Below, piece after piece: positions 1-8,358 of a DNA stretch of 46,497 nucleotides (positions are counted from its first letter, which is position 1; every line of letters begins with the position of its first letter). Source of the DNA: an uncultured Corynebacterium sp. (GTDB taxonomy: Bacteria > Actinomycetota > Actinomycetes > Mycobacteriales > Mycobacteriaceae); the NCBI RefSeq assembly GCF_946221155.1, contig NZ_CAMIAN010000017.1, positions 1 through 46,497 on the forward strand, in the 5' to 3' direction. The translations under genes and the position numbers were made by a program. The notes beneath the pieces were generated by a model. It was not told the DNA's origin. It worked only from the letters and a program-made list of their open reading frames with translations, and searched no databases.

Positions 1-2
1 TC

Positions 3-818
3 TCTCTGCAGACCGGCGGCTGCCCCGAGGATTGCCACTTCTGCGCCCAGTCTGGCCTGTTCGAATCCCCGGTTCGCTCCATCCAGCTGGACATCGCCCA
101 GCTGATCGAGGCCGCGAAGCAGACCGCGAAGACCGGCGCCACGGAGTTCTGCATCGTCGCCGCAGTGAAGGGCCCCGACGAGGATCTAATGAACCAGATG
201 GCCAAGGCCATCGCCGCCATCCAGGCGGAGGTCGACATCAACATTGCCGCCTCCATCGGCATCCTCACCCAGGAGCAGGTCGATCGTCTGAAGGAGCTCG
301 GCGTACACCGCTACAACCACAACCTGGAGACCTGCAAGAGCTACTTCCCGGAGGTCGTCACCACCCACACCTGGGAGGAGCGCACGTCCACCCTGGAAAT
401 GGTCCGCGACGCGGGCATGGAGGTCTGCTGCGGTGGCATTGTCGGCATGGGCGAGACCGTCGAGCAGCGCGCGGAGTTCGCCATCGATCTACAGAACCTC
501 GACCCCACGGAGGTTCCGTTGAACTTCTTCGACCCCCGTCCGGGCACTCCTTTCGCGGATCTCGAGCCAATGCCGGTCAACGATGCACTGCGCACCATCG
601 GCGCGTTCCGCCTGGCTCTCCCCCGCCAGCTGCTGCGTTTCGCAGGCGGCCGCGAGCTGACCTTGGGTGACCTGGGTGCAGAGAAGGGCCTGTTGGGAGG
701 CATCAACGCCGTCATCGTGGGCAACTACCTGACCACGCTGGGGCGCCCAGCCGAGCGCGACGTGGACATGCTCGGCAAGCTGCAGCTGCCGATCAAGGCT
801 CTGAACGCGACCCTGTAG
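3..818 (+). CDS. bioB: Biotin synthase BioB, 5'-truncated by the window edge
   Basis: BioB is the radical-SAM enzyme that inserts sulfur into dethiobiotin in the last step of biotin synthesis. The open frame runs in from the left edge, so the start lies outside the window. The first visible residues read TGGCPEDCHFCAQS, the family's CxxxCxxC motif that binds the SAM-cleaving 4Fe-4S cluster. Further on are the YNHNLET segment and a conserved CCGGIVGMGET stretch typical of the BioB barrel. The protein ends in LNATL and stops with TAG, about 271 residues being visible of a family length near 330-350. The next gene starts 7 bases later and is probably cotranscribed. Identification is secure; only the N-terminus is missing. 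Confidence 0.97.
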   Translation, partial: SLQTGGCPEDCHFCAQSGLFESPVRSIQLDIAQLIEAAKQTAKTGATEFCIVAAVKGPDEDLMNQMAKAIAAIQAEVDINIAASIGILTQEQVDRLKELGVHRYNHNLETCKSYFPEVVTTHTWEERTSTLEMVRDAGMEVCCGGIVGMGETVEQRAEFAIDLQNLDPTEVPLNFFDPRPGTPFADLEPMPVNDALRTIGAFRLALPRQLLRFAGGRELTLGDLGAEKGLLGGINAVIVGNYLTTLGRPAERDVDMLGKLQLPIKALNATL

Positions 819-825
819 GCACACC

Positions 826-1113
826 GTGACGTCCTCGATGCCTCTAAGCGAACTCACCGCCCTGTTTGTCTTGGGCGGTACCCCTTTATATGACGCCCAT
901 ACGGGCCAACCCCTCAATACCTCGGACGAGACCTTGCGCGTCGGTCGCGGGGCGCTTGCGCAGGCGAGCCGCGGGGCGCTGGCAGGTTTGGAGCCGCCTC
1001 GTTTCTGCCCGCTGTGCGGGCGCCGGATGAAGGTGCAGGTGAACCCTATGGGCTGGACGGCGGAGTGCTCCCGGCATGGTGATGTGGATTCTTCAATTGT
1101 GGTGGATGCGTAG
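826..1113 (+). CDS. bsaP: BsaP-like biotin synthase auxiliary protein
   Basis: This 95-residue protein begins with GTG 7 bases after bioB. The N-terminal half contains GGTPLYDAHTGQPLNT. The C-terminal half holds a CPLCGRRM pair of cysteines followed by GWTAECSRHG, i.e. C-x2-C plus a third cysteine and a histidine, a likely metal or iron-sulfur site. The same small protein follows bioB in mycobacteria (Rv1590), where BsaP is reported to be needed by BioB for converting dethiobiotin to biotin. Assignment here rests on the cysteine motif, size and position. The cofactor is inferred, not seen. Confidence 0.8.
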   Translation: MTSSMPLSELTALFVLGGTPLYDAHTGQPLNTSDETLRVGRGALAQASRGALAGLEPPRFCPLCGRRMKVQVNPMGWTAECSRHGDVDSSIVVDA

Positions 1114-1248
1114 CTTGCAGCACGTAGTGTGGAATCACCGCTAGTTGCGGCGACAAAACTTCCCCAAACAAGACGAGCCACTGTCAGGCTTTCCACTGAC
1201 AAGACGCTCCGCTGACAAGACCATCCACCGACGAAAGGCACCACAACC

Positions 1249-1776
1249 ATGGCAGCTCCGGAGATTTCCGCCAGCACCACCGTCAACGCACCCGCCAGCA
1301 AGGTCTGGCAGCGGGTTACCGACCTGTCAGCGATGGGTGACCGCAGCCCGCAGTGCAGGAAGATGATCCTGCTGCCGCGCCGCAAGAGCCGCGCAGCCGG
1401 CGCTGACAGCAACGCGACCGGCACTGGCAGCAACGCTGCAGCTCCGGCCCCGGGCACTGTCAGCATCAACTTCAACCGCCAGGGGCTCCTCTGGTGGCCC
1501 ACTTGGGCGGTCGTCACCGAGGTCGTGCCGGAGAAGGTCTTCGAGTTCAAGATCCCCCTGAACGGCACGCGCTGGCGCTTCGAGCTCACCCCCACCGCCG
1601 ATGGCGCTCAGACCGTCCTCACGGAGACGCGCCTGGCTCCCGGAGGCAAGACCTCCCTAATCTCCCGCGTGTTGGTAGCAGCCGTCCTCGGCGGGGAGGA
1701 AAAGTTCGAGGCCAGCCTACAGGAAGGAATCCAGCAAACTATCCGTGCGCTTGCTAGGGAAGCTGAAAACTTTTAG
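1249..1776 (+). CDS. SRPBCC-family protein (polyketide cyclase/START-like fold)
   Basis: A 175-residue soluble protein that opens with EISASTTVNAPASKVWQRVTDL, the usual first strand and helix of SRPBCC lipid/ligand-binding folds. Later parts match the family plan: a GTVSINFNRQG strand, a WRFELTP strand, and a long C-terminal helix near residues 150-170. Residues about 42-65 form an Ala/Asn/Gly-rich insert. The ATG follows GAAAGG at a usable distance. Just upstream, CTGACAAGAC occurs twice 16 bases apart (1196 and 1212) with no known role. The ligand is unknown. It is followed within 15 bases by a glycosyltransferase gene that may have its own promoter. Confidence 0.75.
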   Translation: MAAPEISASTTVNAPASKVWQRVTDLSAMGDRSPQCRKMILLPRRKSRAAGADSNATGTGSNAAAPAPGTVSINFNRQGLLWWPTWAVVTEVVPEKVFEFKIPLNGTRWRFELTPTADGAQTVLTETRLAPGGKTSLISRVLVAAVLGGEEKFEASLQEGIQQTIRALAREAENF

Positions 1777-1777
1777 G

Positions 1778-1783
1778 TACAGT
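1778..1783 (+). promoter_or_regulatory. Candidate -10 box TACAGT for a leaderless GT87 mRNA
   Basis: TACAGT fits TANNNT and ends 8 bases before the GTG of the next gene, so transcription would start at or next to the start codon. No Shine-Dalgarno sequence precedes that GTG. The box sits just after the stop codon of the SRPBCC gene. A good -35 is not visible. Confidence 0.4.
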
Positions 1784-1791
1784 TCACTCTC

Positions 1792-3102
1792 GTGAGTGAT
1801 CAGACCAACCTAGCCACCCCCTGGCCCCGTTCCAGAATCATTGCAGCCTGGGCAGCGGCGAATGCGGTTATCGTTGGCGTTCTGATCTTCTGGCCTTTCG
1901 CCAAGGGCGACCCCATGTATTACTTCCGTAATTCCTTGGGCAAGCCCACGCATCCCAGCCATGGTGCGCTGCCACTATCCGAGTATCCGGATGCCGGCCT
2001 GTGGCCCGTCCGCGCGATCATCCAAGTGTGCGGGAATCACGCCCATGTTTTCCTTACCCTGTTCTCCGGGGTCCTCATTGCACTGAGCACGGCGTTCTTC
2101 TTCTACCTGCTGAAACGCAGCCACCGCGCCGCGCTTTTCTGGACGGCCTTCACCGCCGCCGCTGGGCCGATCGTGTACTCCCGTCTGGATCTGATCCCCG
2201 GCCTGCTGGTTGCCGCCACCGCGGCTGCACTGTTCACCCACCCGAAGGTCGCCTCCGCCCTGCTTGGGTTTGCGGCCATGTCGAAGCTGTGGCCTGCCGC
2301 GCTGGCCGCCGGGCTGGTGGATCGGTGGAATAGCTCCGCTACCTGGGCCCGCCTGGCCACGTTCGGCGGAACCCTCGTAGTCGTTGGCGCGATTACGGCG
2401 CTGACCTCCGGCTGGGATCGCCTTGTCTCCCCGCTGACGTACCAGGACGTCCGTGGTCTACAGATCGAATCGATCCTCGCCACTCCCCTGATTGTCGCCG
2501 CCACGATCTTCCCCGGCCAGTGGCACATCGCCAAAGCTCCGTCGAAGAGCTTCGAAATCTTCGGCCCGGGCGTGGATCAACTGGTCACAGCAAGCACTGT
2601 GTTGATGGCGTGCACTATGTTGTTCGGCCTGGGCTGGGCTCTGTGGCGTTTTCTTGGTGACGCCTGGTCTCCCCGCAGTACCGCCCTGTTCTTCCTGACT
2701 ATGGTGCTGCTGCTGATCGTCTCCAACAAGGTGTTCTCCCCGCAGTACGTCGTATGGTTTGGCCCGGTGTTGGCAGTTCTGTTGGCAAAGCAGCCAGGCA
2801 ACGCGCCCGGCACCCCCGCACGAGCTGGAACTCATGGCGAGGCTGACGTACTGCGCAAGCTCACGTGGCTCAGTGTGCTCGCCGCAGGCCTGACCACGGT
2901 TGTGTTCCCCTTCACCTACAACCTGCTGTTCGAAGGCCCCCACTGGTTCGCGGCCCTAGTACTCACCGCCAGGAACATCCTGATGGTGTACATCACTTAC
3001 CTGGCGCTCAAGCTCACCATCCACGCCGGGTTAAAGTCGCGAGTCGCAAAGAAGCAGGAGGCTGAGGGCGTCACAAAGAAAGGCCTGAGGATAAGGGCTT
3101 AA
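1792..3102 (+). CDS. GT87 (DUF2029) family membrane glycosyltransferase
   Basis: A 436-residue polytopic membrane protein with about ten hydrophobic segments, beginning with a helix at residues 15-35 and ending with a basic tail. It has the layout of GT87 polyprenol-phosphate-mannose-dependent mannosyltransferases, which act on the outer face of the membrane in building lipomannan, lipoarabinomannan or related glycans. Family-like points are the early loop FAKGDPMYYFRNS, the FYLLKRS connection and the Y/W-rich NKVFSPQYVVWFGP segment near residue 305-320. The GTG start is supported by a -10 box 8 bases upstream. The stop codon overlaps that of the opposing MFS gene (shared TTAA). The acceptor substrate cannot be told from sequence. 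Confidence 0.75.
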   Translation: MSDQTNLATPWPRSRIIAAWAAANAVIVGVLIFWPFAKGDPMYYFRNSLGKPTHPSHGALPLSEYPDAGLWPVRAIIQVCGNHAHVFLTLFSGVLIALSTAFFFYLLKRSHRAALFWTAFTAAAGPIVYSRLDLIPGLLVAATAAALFTHPKVASALLGFAAMSKLWPAALAAGLVDRWNSSATWARLATFGGTLVVVGAITALTSGWDRLVSPLTYQDVRGLQIESILATPLIVAATIFPGQWHIAKAPSKSFEIFGPGVDQLVTASTVLMACTMLFGLGWALWRFLGDAWSPRSTALFFLTMVLLLIVSNKVFSPQYVVWFGPVLAVLLAKQPGNAPGTPARAGTHGEADVLRKLTWLSVLAAGLTTVVFPFTYNLLFEGPHWFAALVLTARNILMVYITYLALKLTIHAGLKSRVAKKQEAEGVTKKGLRIRA

Positions 3103-4379
3103 GAGTAACGGCGCACGTTGCGATCGCGCGAGAGCCACATTCCGCAGAAACCGCAGGCCCACACGGTAGCCACCGCTATCCAGGCCACGCCGAAGTCCGC
3201 CCAGTCGTAGTTGCCGTCCGGGGCGCGCAGGTTCAGCAGCACGCCCACGGCCTGGGCGCCGATCATGCCCGCAACCCAGCCACCCATGTTCGCCAGGCCT
3301 GTGCCGGTGGCGACGAAGCGACGGTCCACCTTCTCGCGCACGGAGTCGAAGCCCAAGTTCGCAACCGGGCCTGTGAAGCCCATAACGATGTTCATTAGGC
3401 ACGCTGCCCACAGCACGCCGGTCGGCGCGGAAGTAAAGAACCACAGCCAGCCCAGCCAGCCGGTGATGGAGAAGATCATCACGATCTGCATGCGGCGGTT
3501 GTAGAAGCGAGCGGACAGCAGACCCACGATCGGGCCGACCGCCACGGAGGCCAGTGTGCCCAGCGAGAGTGCCAGGCCGGCCTGATCGGCGGGCAGGCCG
3601 AGTCCGAGTGTCATGATCGGCAGGCCCCACAGCAGCGTGAACACCACCAGCGCGCCGAGGCCCGTCCAGTGGACGAAGAAGCCGTGCCAGCAAACGCGGT
3701 TGGTCAGCACGTTGGCCAGGATCTTCTTGACGCCCAAGCGCTCGGCAGGACCGGTGGGTTTGGCGGGCTCGGCGGCGCTGGCATCTGCCTCCGGCTCCGG
3801 CGAGTCCTTCACCAGCACGCCTGCGGCCAGTGCCAGCAGCGCGCCGACCGCACCGAGGCTCACGAAGCCGGTCTGCCAGCTGGTCGCGTGCAACAAACTC
3901 AGGAAAGGCACGGCGGACAGGAACTGGCCAAACTGCCCCACCGCGCCCGTCAGCTGCCCGAGCAGCGGCGCGTGGCGCAGCGGAATCCACGCGGGGATCA
4001 GGCGCATCACTGACAGGAAGGCCGTCGCATCACCCGCGCCGATCAGCATGCGGGCGAAGATCGCCACCGAGTAGCTCGAGGTGAAGGCCAGCGTGACCTG
4101 CCCCAACGCCATGACGAAAGCACCGGCGACCATCAGTTTGCGCGGGCCGAAGCGGTCCACCAGCAAGCCCACCGGGATCTGCGCGAAGGCGTACACCGCC
4201 AGCTGTAGTGCGGTGAAGACCGCCAGCTGCGCGGCGTTGATGTGGAAGCGGTCGATGGCATCCACACTGGCCACACCGAAGGAAGTGCGTCCCGTTACCG
4301 CCAGGGTGTAGCACAGCACCCCGGCTCCCCACACGATGAGCGCCCGTACGCTCAGTTTGTCTTTATCCGTAGCTGTCAC
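3099..4379 (-). CDS. Major facilitator superfamily transporter
   Basis: A 426-residue protein with twelve predicted membrane segments and a hydrophilic central loop rich in Glu, Ala and Pro near residues 196-215. The loop between helices 2 and 3 reads VGLLVDRFGPRKLM, the MFS signature G-x3-D-R-x-G-x-R-K/R. The start is GTG, followed by TATDKDKLSVRALIVW. The substrate cannot be told; the general form resembles organic-acid or sugar-acid MFS carriers, but I would not go further. The gene is divergent from the sortase-like gene and convergent with the GT87 gene, its stop overlapping that gene's stop. Confidence 0.85.
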   Translation of the reverse strand: MTATDKDKLSVRALIVWGAGVLCYTLAVTGRTSFGVASVDAIDRFHINAAQLAVFTALQLAVYAFAQIPVGLLVDRFGPRKLMVAGAFVMALGQVTLAFTSSYSVAIFARMLIGAGDATAFLSVMRLIPAWIPLRHAPLLGQLTGAVGQFGQFLSAVPFLSLLHATSWQTGFVSLGAVGALLALAAGVLVKDSPEPEADASAAEPAKPTGPAERLGVKKILANVLTNRVCWHGFFVHWTGLGALVVFTLLWGLPIMTLGLGLPADQAGLALSLGTLASVAVGPIVGLLSARFYNRRMQIVMIFSITGWLGWLWFFTSAPTGVLWAACLMNIVMGFTGPVANLGFDSVREKVDRRFVATGTGLANMGGWVAGMIGAQAVGVLLNLRAPDGNYDWADFGVAWIAVATVWACGFCGMWLSRDRNVRRYS

Positions 4380-4408
4380 TCATCTCACGCTACTCCGTGG
4401 GTTATGGA

Positions 4409-4414
4409 TAAACT
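4409..4414 (+). promoter_or_regulatory. Candidate -10 box TAAACT for a leaderless sortase-like mRNA
   Basis: TAAACT fits TANNNT and ends 8 bases before the ATG at 4423. No ribosome binding site is visible before that ATG. This supports the internal ATG over an upstream in-frame start at 4336 that would overlap the divergent MFS gene. Confidence 0.4.
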
Positions 4415-4422
4415 TATTCACC

Positions 4423-5214
4423 ATGAGCTCTGCCCGCCCCTTCACTAATCGCCGCCGCATTCTGGCCACCGTTGTGGCCCTGCTGGTAGTTATCGCTCTA
4501 GTTATCTGGGCCGTTATGGGCTTTTCTGGTGAGGACGCCCCCTCGGCCTCCAACACAACCAATTCCAGCGAGGGCTCTTCGAGCTCCGCTACCTCGAGCT
4601 CCGCGAAGCCCAGCGAGAAGAAGAAGCCGAAGAACAACGACAAGCGGGAAGGCGAAGATGCTCCCCCGGTAGTTCCGGGAGCAGTCGAAGGAACCGGATC
4701 TTTCTCCATGGACGGCCCCGCGCCGGTGCAGGGTGCAACGTTTGCCTCAATGCCCTACGCATTGCCGCTGAACCCGGCGGGTCCGCAGAACACCATGGTG
4801 CGCTGGGTCAACGGCTGGGGTGTTTCGCCGAAGGACGCAGAAAAGGGCACGATGTACGTCCTAGGGCATGCGTGGGGTGCGGCCCCGCTGGTGTTTAACC
4901 CCTTGAGCGAGGCGGTGACGGCGGATGTGAACTTGAATGCCCCTCCGAAGAACGTGCCAGGCACGGATGGCAAGCCGGTGAAGCGCTACTCCTCCGACGT
5001 GCTAAACGGGGCAAAGATCAAGATGCGCGACGGCGCAAACCACCAAAAGACTTGGAAGGTCACCCGCAGCTGGTTGGTGGATAAGAACGAAGCCATTGTG
5101 GATCCGGACATTATGGACGACAAGCGTCCGGGGCGGATCGTGCTGATCGCCTGCTCGGTCTCCGGCAGCAACGACCTCGGCTACAACGTGATCGTCGAGG
5201 GCGAGCTGGCCTAG
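4423..5214 (+). CDS. Sortase-like membrane-anchored protein (class E/F type)
   Basis: A 263-residue protein with a basic N-terminus (RPFTNRRR), one membrane helix at about residues 12-35, then a Ser/Lys-rich disordered linker to about residue 90 and a C-terminal sortase-like domain. The catalytic histidine candidate is in YVLGHAWG and the cysteine candidate in IVLIACSVSG. The arginine expected shortly after the cysteine is not obvious: the region reads NDLGYNVIVEGEL. Family sortases join sorting-signal proteins to cell-wall or pilin acceptors outside the membrane. No LPXTG substrate gene is adjacent, so this would be a housekeeping or orphan enzyme, or a divergent member. The stop overlaps the glnE stop on the other strand (shared CTAG). 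Confidence 0.65.
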   Translation: MSSARPFTNRRRILATVVALLVVIALVIWAVMGFSGEDAPSASNTTNSSEGSSSSATSSSAKPSEKKKPKNNDKREGEDAPPVVPGAVEGTGSFSMDGPAPVQGATFASMPYALPLNPAGPQNTMVRWVNGWGVSPKDAEKGTMYVLGHAWGAAPLVFNPLSEAVTADVNLNAPPKNVPGTDGKPVKRYSSDVLNGAKIKMRDGANHQKTWKVTRSWLVDKNEAIVDPDIMDDKRPGRIVLIACSVSGSNDLGYNVIVEGELA

Positions 5215-8200
5215 CCGCCGTAGTCGATCCCGACGTCCTCGCCCCAGAACACCCGATCCACCACTCGGTGGGCCTTGCGGGTCTTCTTCAGGTAATCGTC
5301 GAGGAACTCCTGAGCCTGCTCCGGCGGCCAGTGGGCGGCAGCCGCGACATGGCGCAACTGCTCGCCGTGGCCGGGCAGCTGATCCTTCCGCTTGCCCTTG
5401 ACCAGCACAATCGCGTTGCGGGCGATGGTGGCGGTGATCCACGCATCGCGCAGAATCTCCGCATCGGATTCGGCGATGTACTCGCCGCTGGCGAGTTCAC
5501 GCAGCGTCTCGAGGGTGGAGGTGTTGCGCAGGTTATCCGCATCGTCCCCGTGCTGCATTGTCAGCAGCTGCACGGTCCACTCCACGTCCGTCAGGGCGCC
5601 ACGGCCCAGCTTGGTGTGCGTCTTGCGGTCCGCACCGCGTGGCAGGCGTTCCGCATCCACGCGCGCCTTCATGCGGCGGACTTCCTGGACGACCTTGTCG
5701 TCCACCCCTCCCGGTGGGTAACGGAAGTCGTCGATCATGCGTAGGAACTCGATGCCGAGGTCCTTGTCGCCCGCGATCCAGGTGGCGCGCAGCAGGGCCT
5801 GCATCTCCCACGTCTCACCCCACTCCTTGTAGTAGCGGCGGTAGGAGTCCAGCGTGCGGACGACCGGGCCGTTGCGCCCCTCCGGGCGCAGGTCAATGTC
5901 CACGTCCAGGGGCGGATCCTGGCTGGGCCTCCCCAGGCGCGTTCGCACCGAGTCGCAAATGCTGGTGGCCCACTTCAGCGCTTCTGATTCGTCCGCGCCT
6001 TCGACAGGCTGGGCGACGAACATCACGTCGGCGTCAGAACCATACCCGAGCTCCGCACCGCCCAACCGTCCCATGCCGATAACGGTGATGCGCGCCGGCG
6101 CGTTGGCCACATTCTCGTCCTCCCAGAAACGAATCTCGGCGCGCAGGGCGGCCTCGAGCACCGCGTCCCACACCCAGGACAGGGAAACGCAGACCTGCTC
6201 CACGTCCATGAAGCCCAGCAGGTCGGCGGCGGCGATGCGGGCCAGCTCCGCGCGGCGCAGCGAACGGGCGACGGCGATGGCCTTGTCCGGGTGGCGGTGG
6301 CGGCCGGCGGCTGCAACCAGGGAGTGGGTGACAACCTGCGGTTCGCGTTCCAGGAACTTCGGGCCGGTAGCGCCGTCGGAAAGGATCTTCACCGAATCCA
6401 CAGAATTCAGAAACAGCTCCGCGACATAAGGCGAGGTGCCCAGGATGTGCATGAGGCGCTTGCCCACGATGTTCTCGTCGCGCAGCAGGCGCAGGAACCA
6501 GCTGTAGTCGTGCGCGGCCTCCGAGAGCTTGCGGTAGTTCAACAGGCCAGCGTCCGGGTCGACCGTCTCCCCCAGCCATTCCAGCAGCGTGGGCAGGATG
6601 ATGGCCTGCAGCTTGGCCTTGCGGCTACTGCCCGCGGCCAGGGCGCTTAGGTGTTCGAAGGCGCGGTCCGGGTAGGCGTAGCCCAGGGCGGCCAACTGGC
6701 GCTTCGCAGCCTCCGGCGACAGGCGGATCGTATCGGCCTGCATCGCCGCCACGGAAGTCAACAACGGGCGGTAGAACAGCTTCGAGTGCAGTTGGCTGAT
6801 CTCAAGGCTTACGCGCTTGACGTCCGCCGCCAGCTGCTCGTCCATGGTCTTCGTGCCTTGCGGGCGGCAGCCGGAGGTGCGGCCCAGCCACACGCGGGCG
6901 GCCTTTTCTTCCTTCGGCGGCAGAGTGTGCGTGCGCTTCAGGCGCTGCAGTTGCAGGCGGTGCTCCAGCAGGCGCATGAAGGCGTAGTTGTCCTGCAGGT
7001 TTTGGCAGTCCGCGCGGCCGATGTAGCCGCCTTCGGCAAGGGCGCGCAACGAGGCGACGGTGGAGCGAGTGCGCAGCGATTCGTCTGTGCGGCCGTGCAC
7101 CATCTGCAGCAACTGGACGGCGAACTCGATGTCGCGCAATCCGCCGGGGCCCAGTTTCAGCTCGCGGGCGCGGATGTCATCCGGGATGTTCTCGATCACC
7201 CGGCGGCGCATGGCCTGCACGTCCTGCACGAAGTCTTCACGTTCGGCGGCGGACCATACCTTCGATGCCAGTGCGTCGACGTACTCCTGGCCTAGTTCCA
7301 GGTCGCCGGTCATGGGGCGCGCTTTCAGCTGTGCCTGGAACTCCCAGGTTTCTGCCCAGCGGTTGTAGTACTTCACGTGCGATTCCAGAGTGCGCACCAG
7401 GGCACCACTCTTGCCTTCGGGGCGCAGGGCGGCGTCTACCTCGAAGAACACGCGGCTGCCAATGTTAATGAACTCGCCTGCCCAGCGCGTGGCCTTCGGG
7501 TCGGCGGGTTCGGCGACGAAGATGACGTCCACGTCGGAGATGTAGTTCAGTTCCTGCGCGCCGCACTTGCCCATGGCCAGCACTGCAAGGCGGGCGGGCT
7601 GCTCCTCCGGCTCGTACACCTGCGCACACGCCACGGCCAGGGCGGCGGTCAGTGCGGCATCCGCCGCGTCGGAGAGCCTGCGGGAGACCAGCTCGAACTC
7701 GACGGGCTCCGCTGGCTCTTCGCCGCGCTGCACGAAGGTGCCCGCGACGTCGACGGCAGCGATGCGCGCGAGGATGGTGCGGTAGGTGCGGCGCATTGCG
7801 TCGTCTGCCTCTGGCCCTGTGACGCCCGCCCGAAACACCCGCTCGCCAGCACCGTCAACGGGAGTTGCGGAAATGCTGCTGAGCATGAGCTCCATCATTT
7901 CCTCGGCCGACGGCATCCCTTCTTCGAGCTGCCTCCACTCCGCCGGGTTGGCAACGATGTGGTCGCCCAGCATCGACGACGCGCCGAACAGGCTCAGCAG
8001 GCGGACGGCGAACTGGCGGGATTCGTTGATGCGAGCCAGCAGCTCGGCGCTGGTGCCTGCAGCGTCCGCAGCATCCGCACGGTCGAGCGCCTCCACCAGG
8101 CGGATCAGATTATTCAGCGCCAGGTCCGGATCGCCCGTCGAGGCAAGAATCCACATCTGCTCCGCGTGCTCGGCATCCACCCAGCCGAGCCGCTCAAGGT

Positions 8201-8279
8201 CCTCCTGCGCCTTGGGGTGAGTCAGGCCCAGGGTGCGGGCGGTCGGCACGGAGGAACGCGAACTGCGGGGGCGGGTCAT
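5211..8279 (-). CDS. glnE: Bifunctional glutamine synthetase adenylyltransferase/deadenylase GlnE
   Basis: GlnE adds AMP to, and removes it from, type I-beta glutamine synthetase in response to nitrogen status. The 1022-residue length fits actinobacterial GlnE. There are two nucleotidyltransferase modules, each followed by a helical domain: the N-terminal one shows YISDVDVIFVAEP and the C-terminal one YGSDADVMFVAQP, both with the GSD/ISD-x-DxD metal site. The phrases LKLGPGGLRDIEF and TKLGRGALTDVEW are the paired conserved motifs after each catalytic core. Start is ATG (MTRPRSSRS). It lies 79 bases downstream of glnA2 on the same strand, an arrangement known from C. glutamicum, and is probably cotranscribed with it. 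Confidence 0.97.
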   Translation of the reverse strand: MTRPRSSRSSVPTARTLGLTHPKAQEDLERLGWVDAEHAEQMWILASTGDPDLALNNLIRLVEALDRADAADAAGTSAELLARINESRQFAVRLLSLFGASSMLGDHIVANPAEWRQLEEGMPSAEEMMELMLSSISATPVDGAGERVFRAGVTGPEADDAMRRTYRTILARIAAVDVAGTFVQRGEEPAEPVEFELVSRRLSDAADAALTAALAVACAQVYEPEEQPARLAVLAMGKCGAQELNYISDVDVIFVAEPADPKATRWAGEFINIGSRVFFEVDAALRPEGKSGALVRTLESHVKYYNRWAETWEFQAQLKARPMTGDLELGQEYVDALASKVWSAAEREDFVQDVQAMRRRVIENIPDDIRARELKLGPGGLRDIEFAVQLLQMVHGRTDESLRTRSTVASLRALAEGGYIGRADCQNLQDNYAFMRLLEHRLQLQRLKRTHTLPPKEEKAARVWLGRTSGCRPQGTKTMDEQLAADVKRVSLEISQLHSKLFYRPLLTSVAAMQADTIRLSPEAAKRQLAALGYAYPDRAFEHLSALAAGSSRKAKLQAIILPTLLEWLGETVDPDAGLLNYRKLSEAAHDYSWFLRLLRDENIVGKRLMHILGTSPYVAELFLNSVDSVKILSDGATGPKFLEREPQVVTHSLVAAAGRHRHPDKAIAVARSLRRAELARIAAADLLGFMDVEQVCVSLSWVWDAVLEAALRAEIRFWEDENVANAPARITVIGMGRLGGAELGYGSDADVMFVAQPVEGADESEALKWATSICDSVRTRLGRPSQDPPLDVDIDLRPEGRNGPVVRTLDSYRRYYKEWGETWEMQALLRATWIAGDKDLGIEFLRMIDDFRYPPGGVDDKVVQEVRRMKARVDAERLPRGADRKTHTKLGRGALTDVEWTVQLLTMQHGDDADNLRNTSTLETLRELASGEYIAESDAEILRDAWITATIARNAIVLVKGKRKDQLPGHGEQLRHVAAAAHWPPEQAQEFLDDYLKKTRKAHRVVDRVFWGEDVGIDYGG

Positions 8280-8358
8280 GGGGTGAAAGTGCTCCTGGAA
8301 CTCTAGGAAGTACTGAAGGTGTTAGAAGTGCGGGAGGGGGAAGCCGCAGGCAAGGCGC

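Noticed and set aside
489..1595. 368-residue minus-strand frame over bioB and the SRPBCC gene
   Set aside because: It is antisense to two recognisable genes, of low-complexity Arg/Ser/Ala composition, with no family resemblance.
7377..8306. 309-residue plus-strand frame opposite glnE
   Set aside because: Shadow frame of a high-GC gene; no motif or ribosome binding site.
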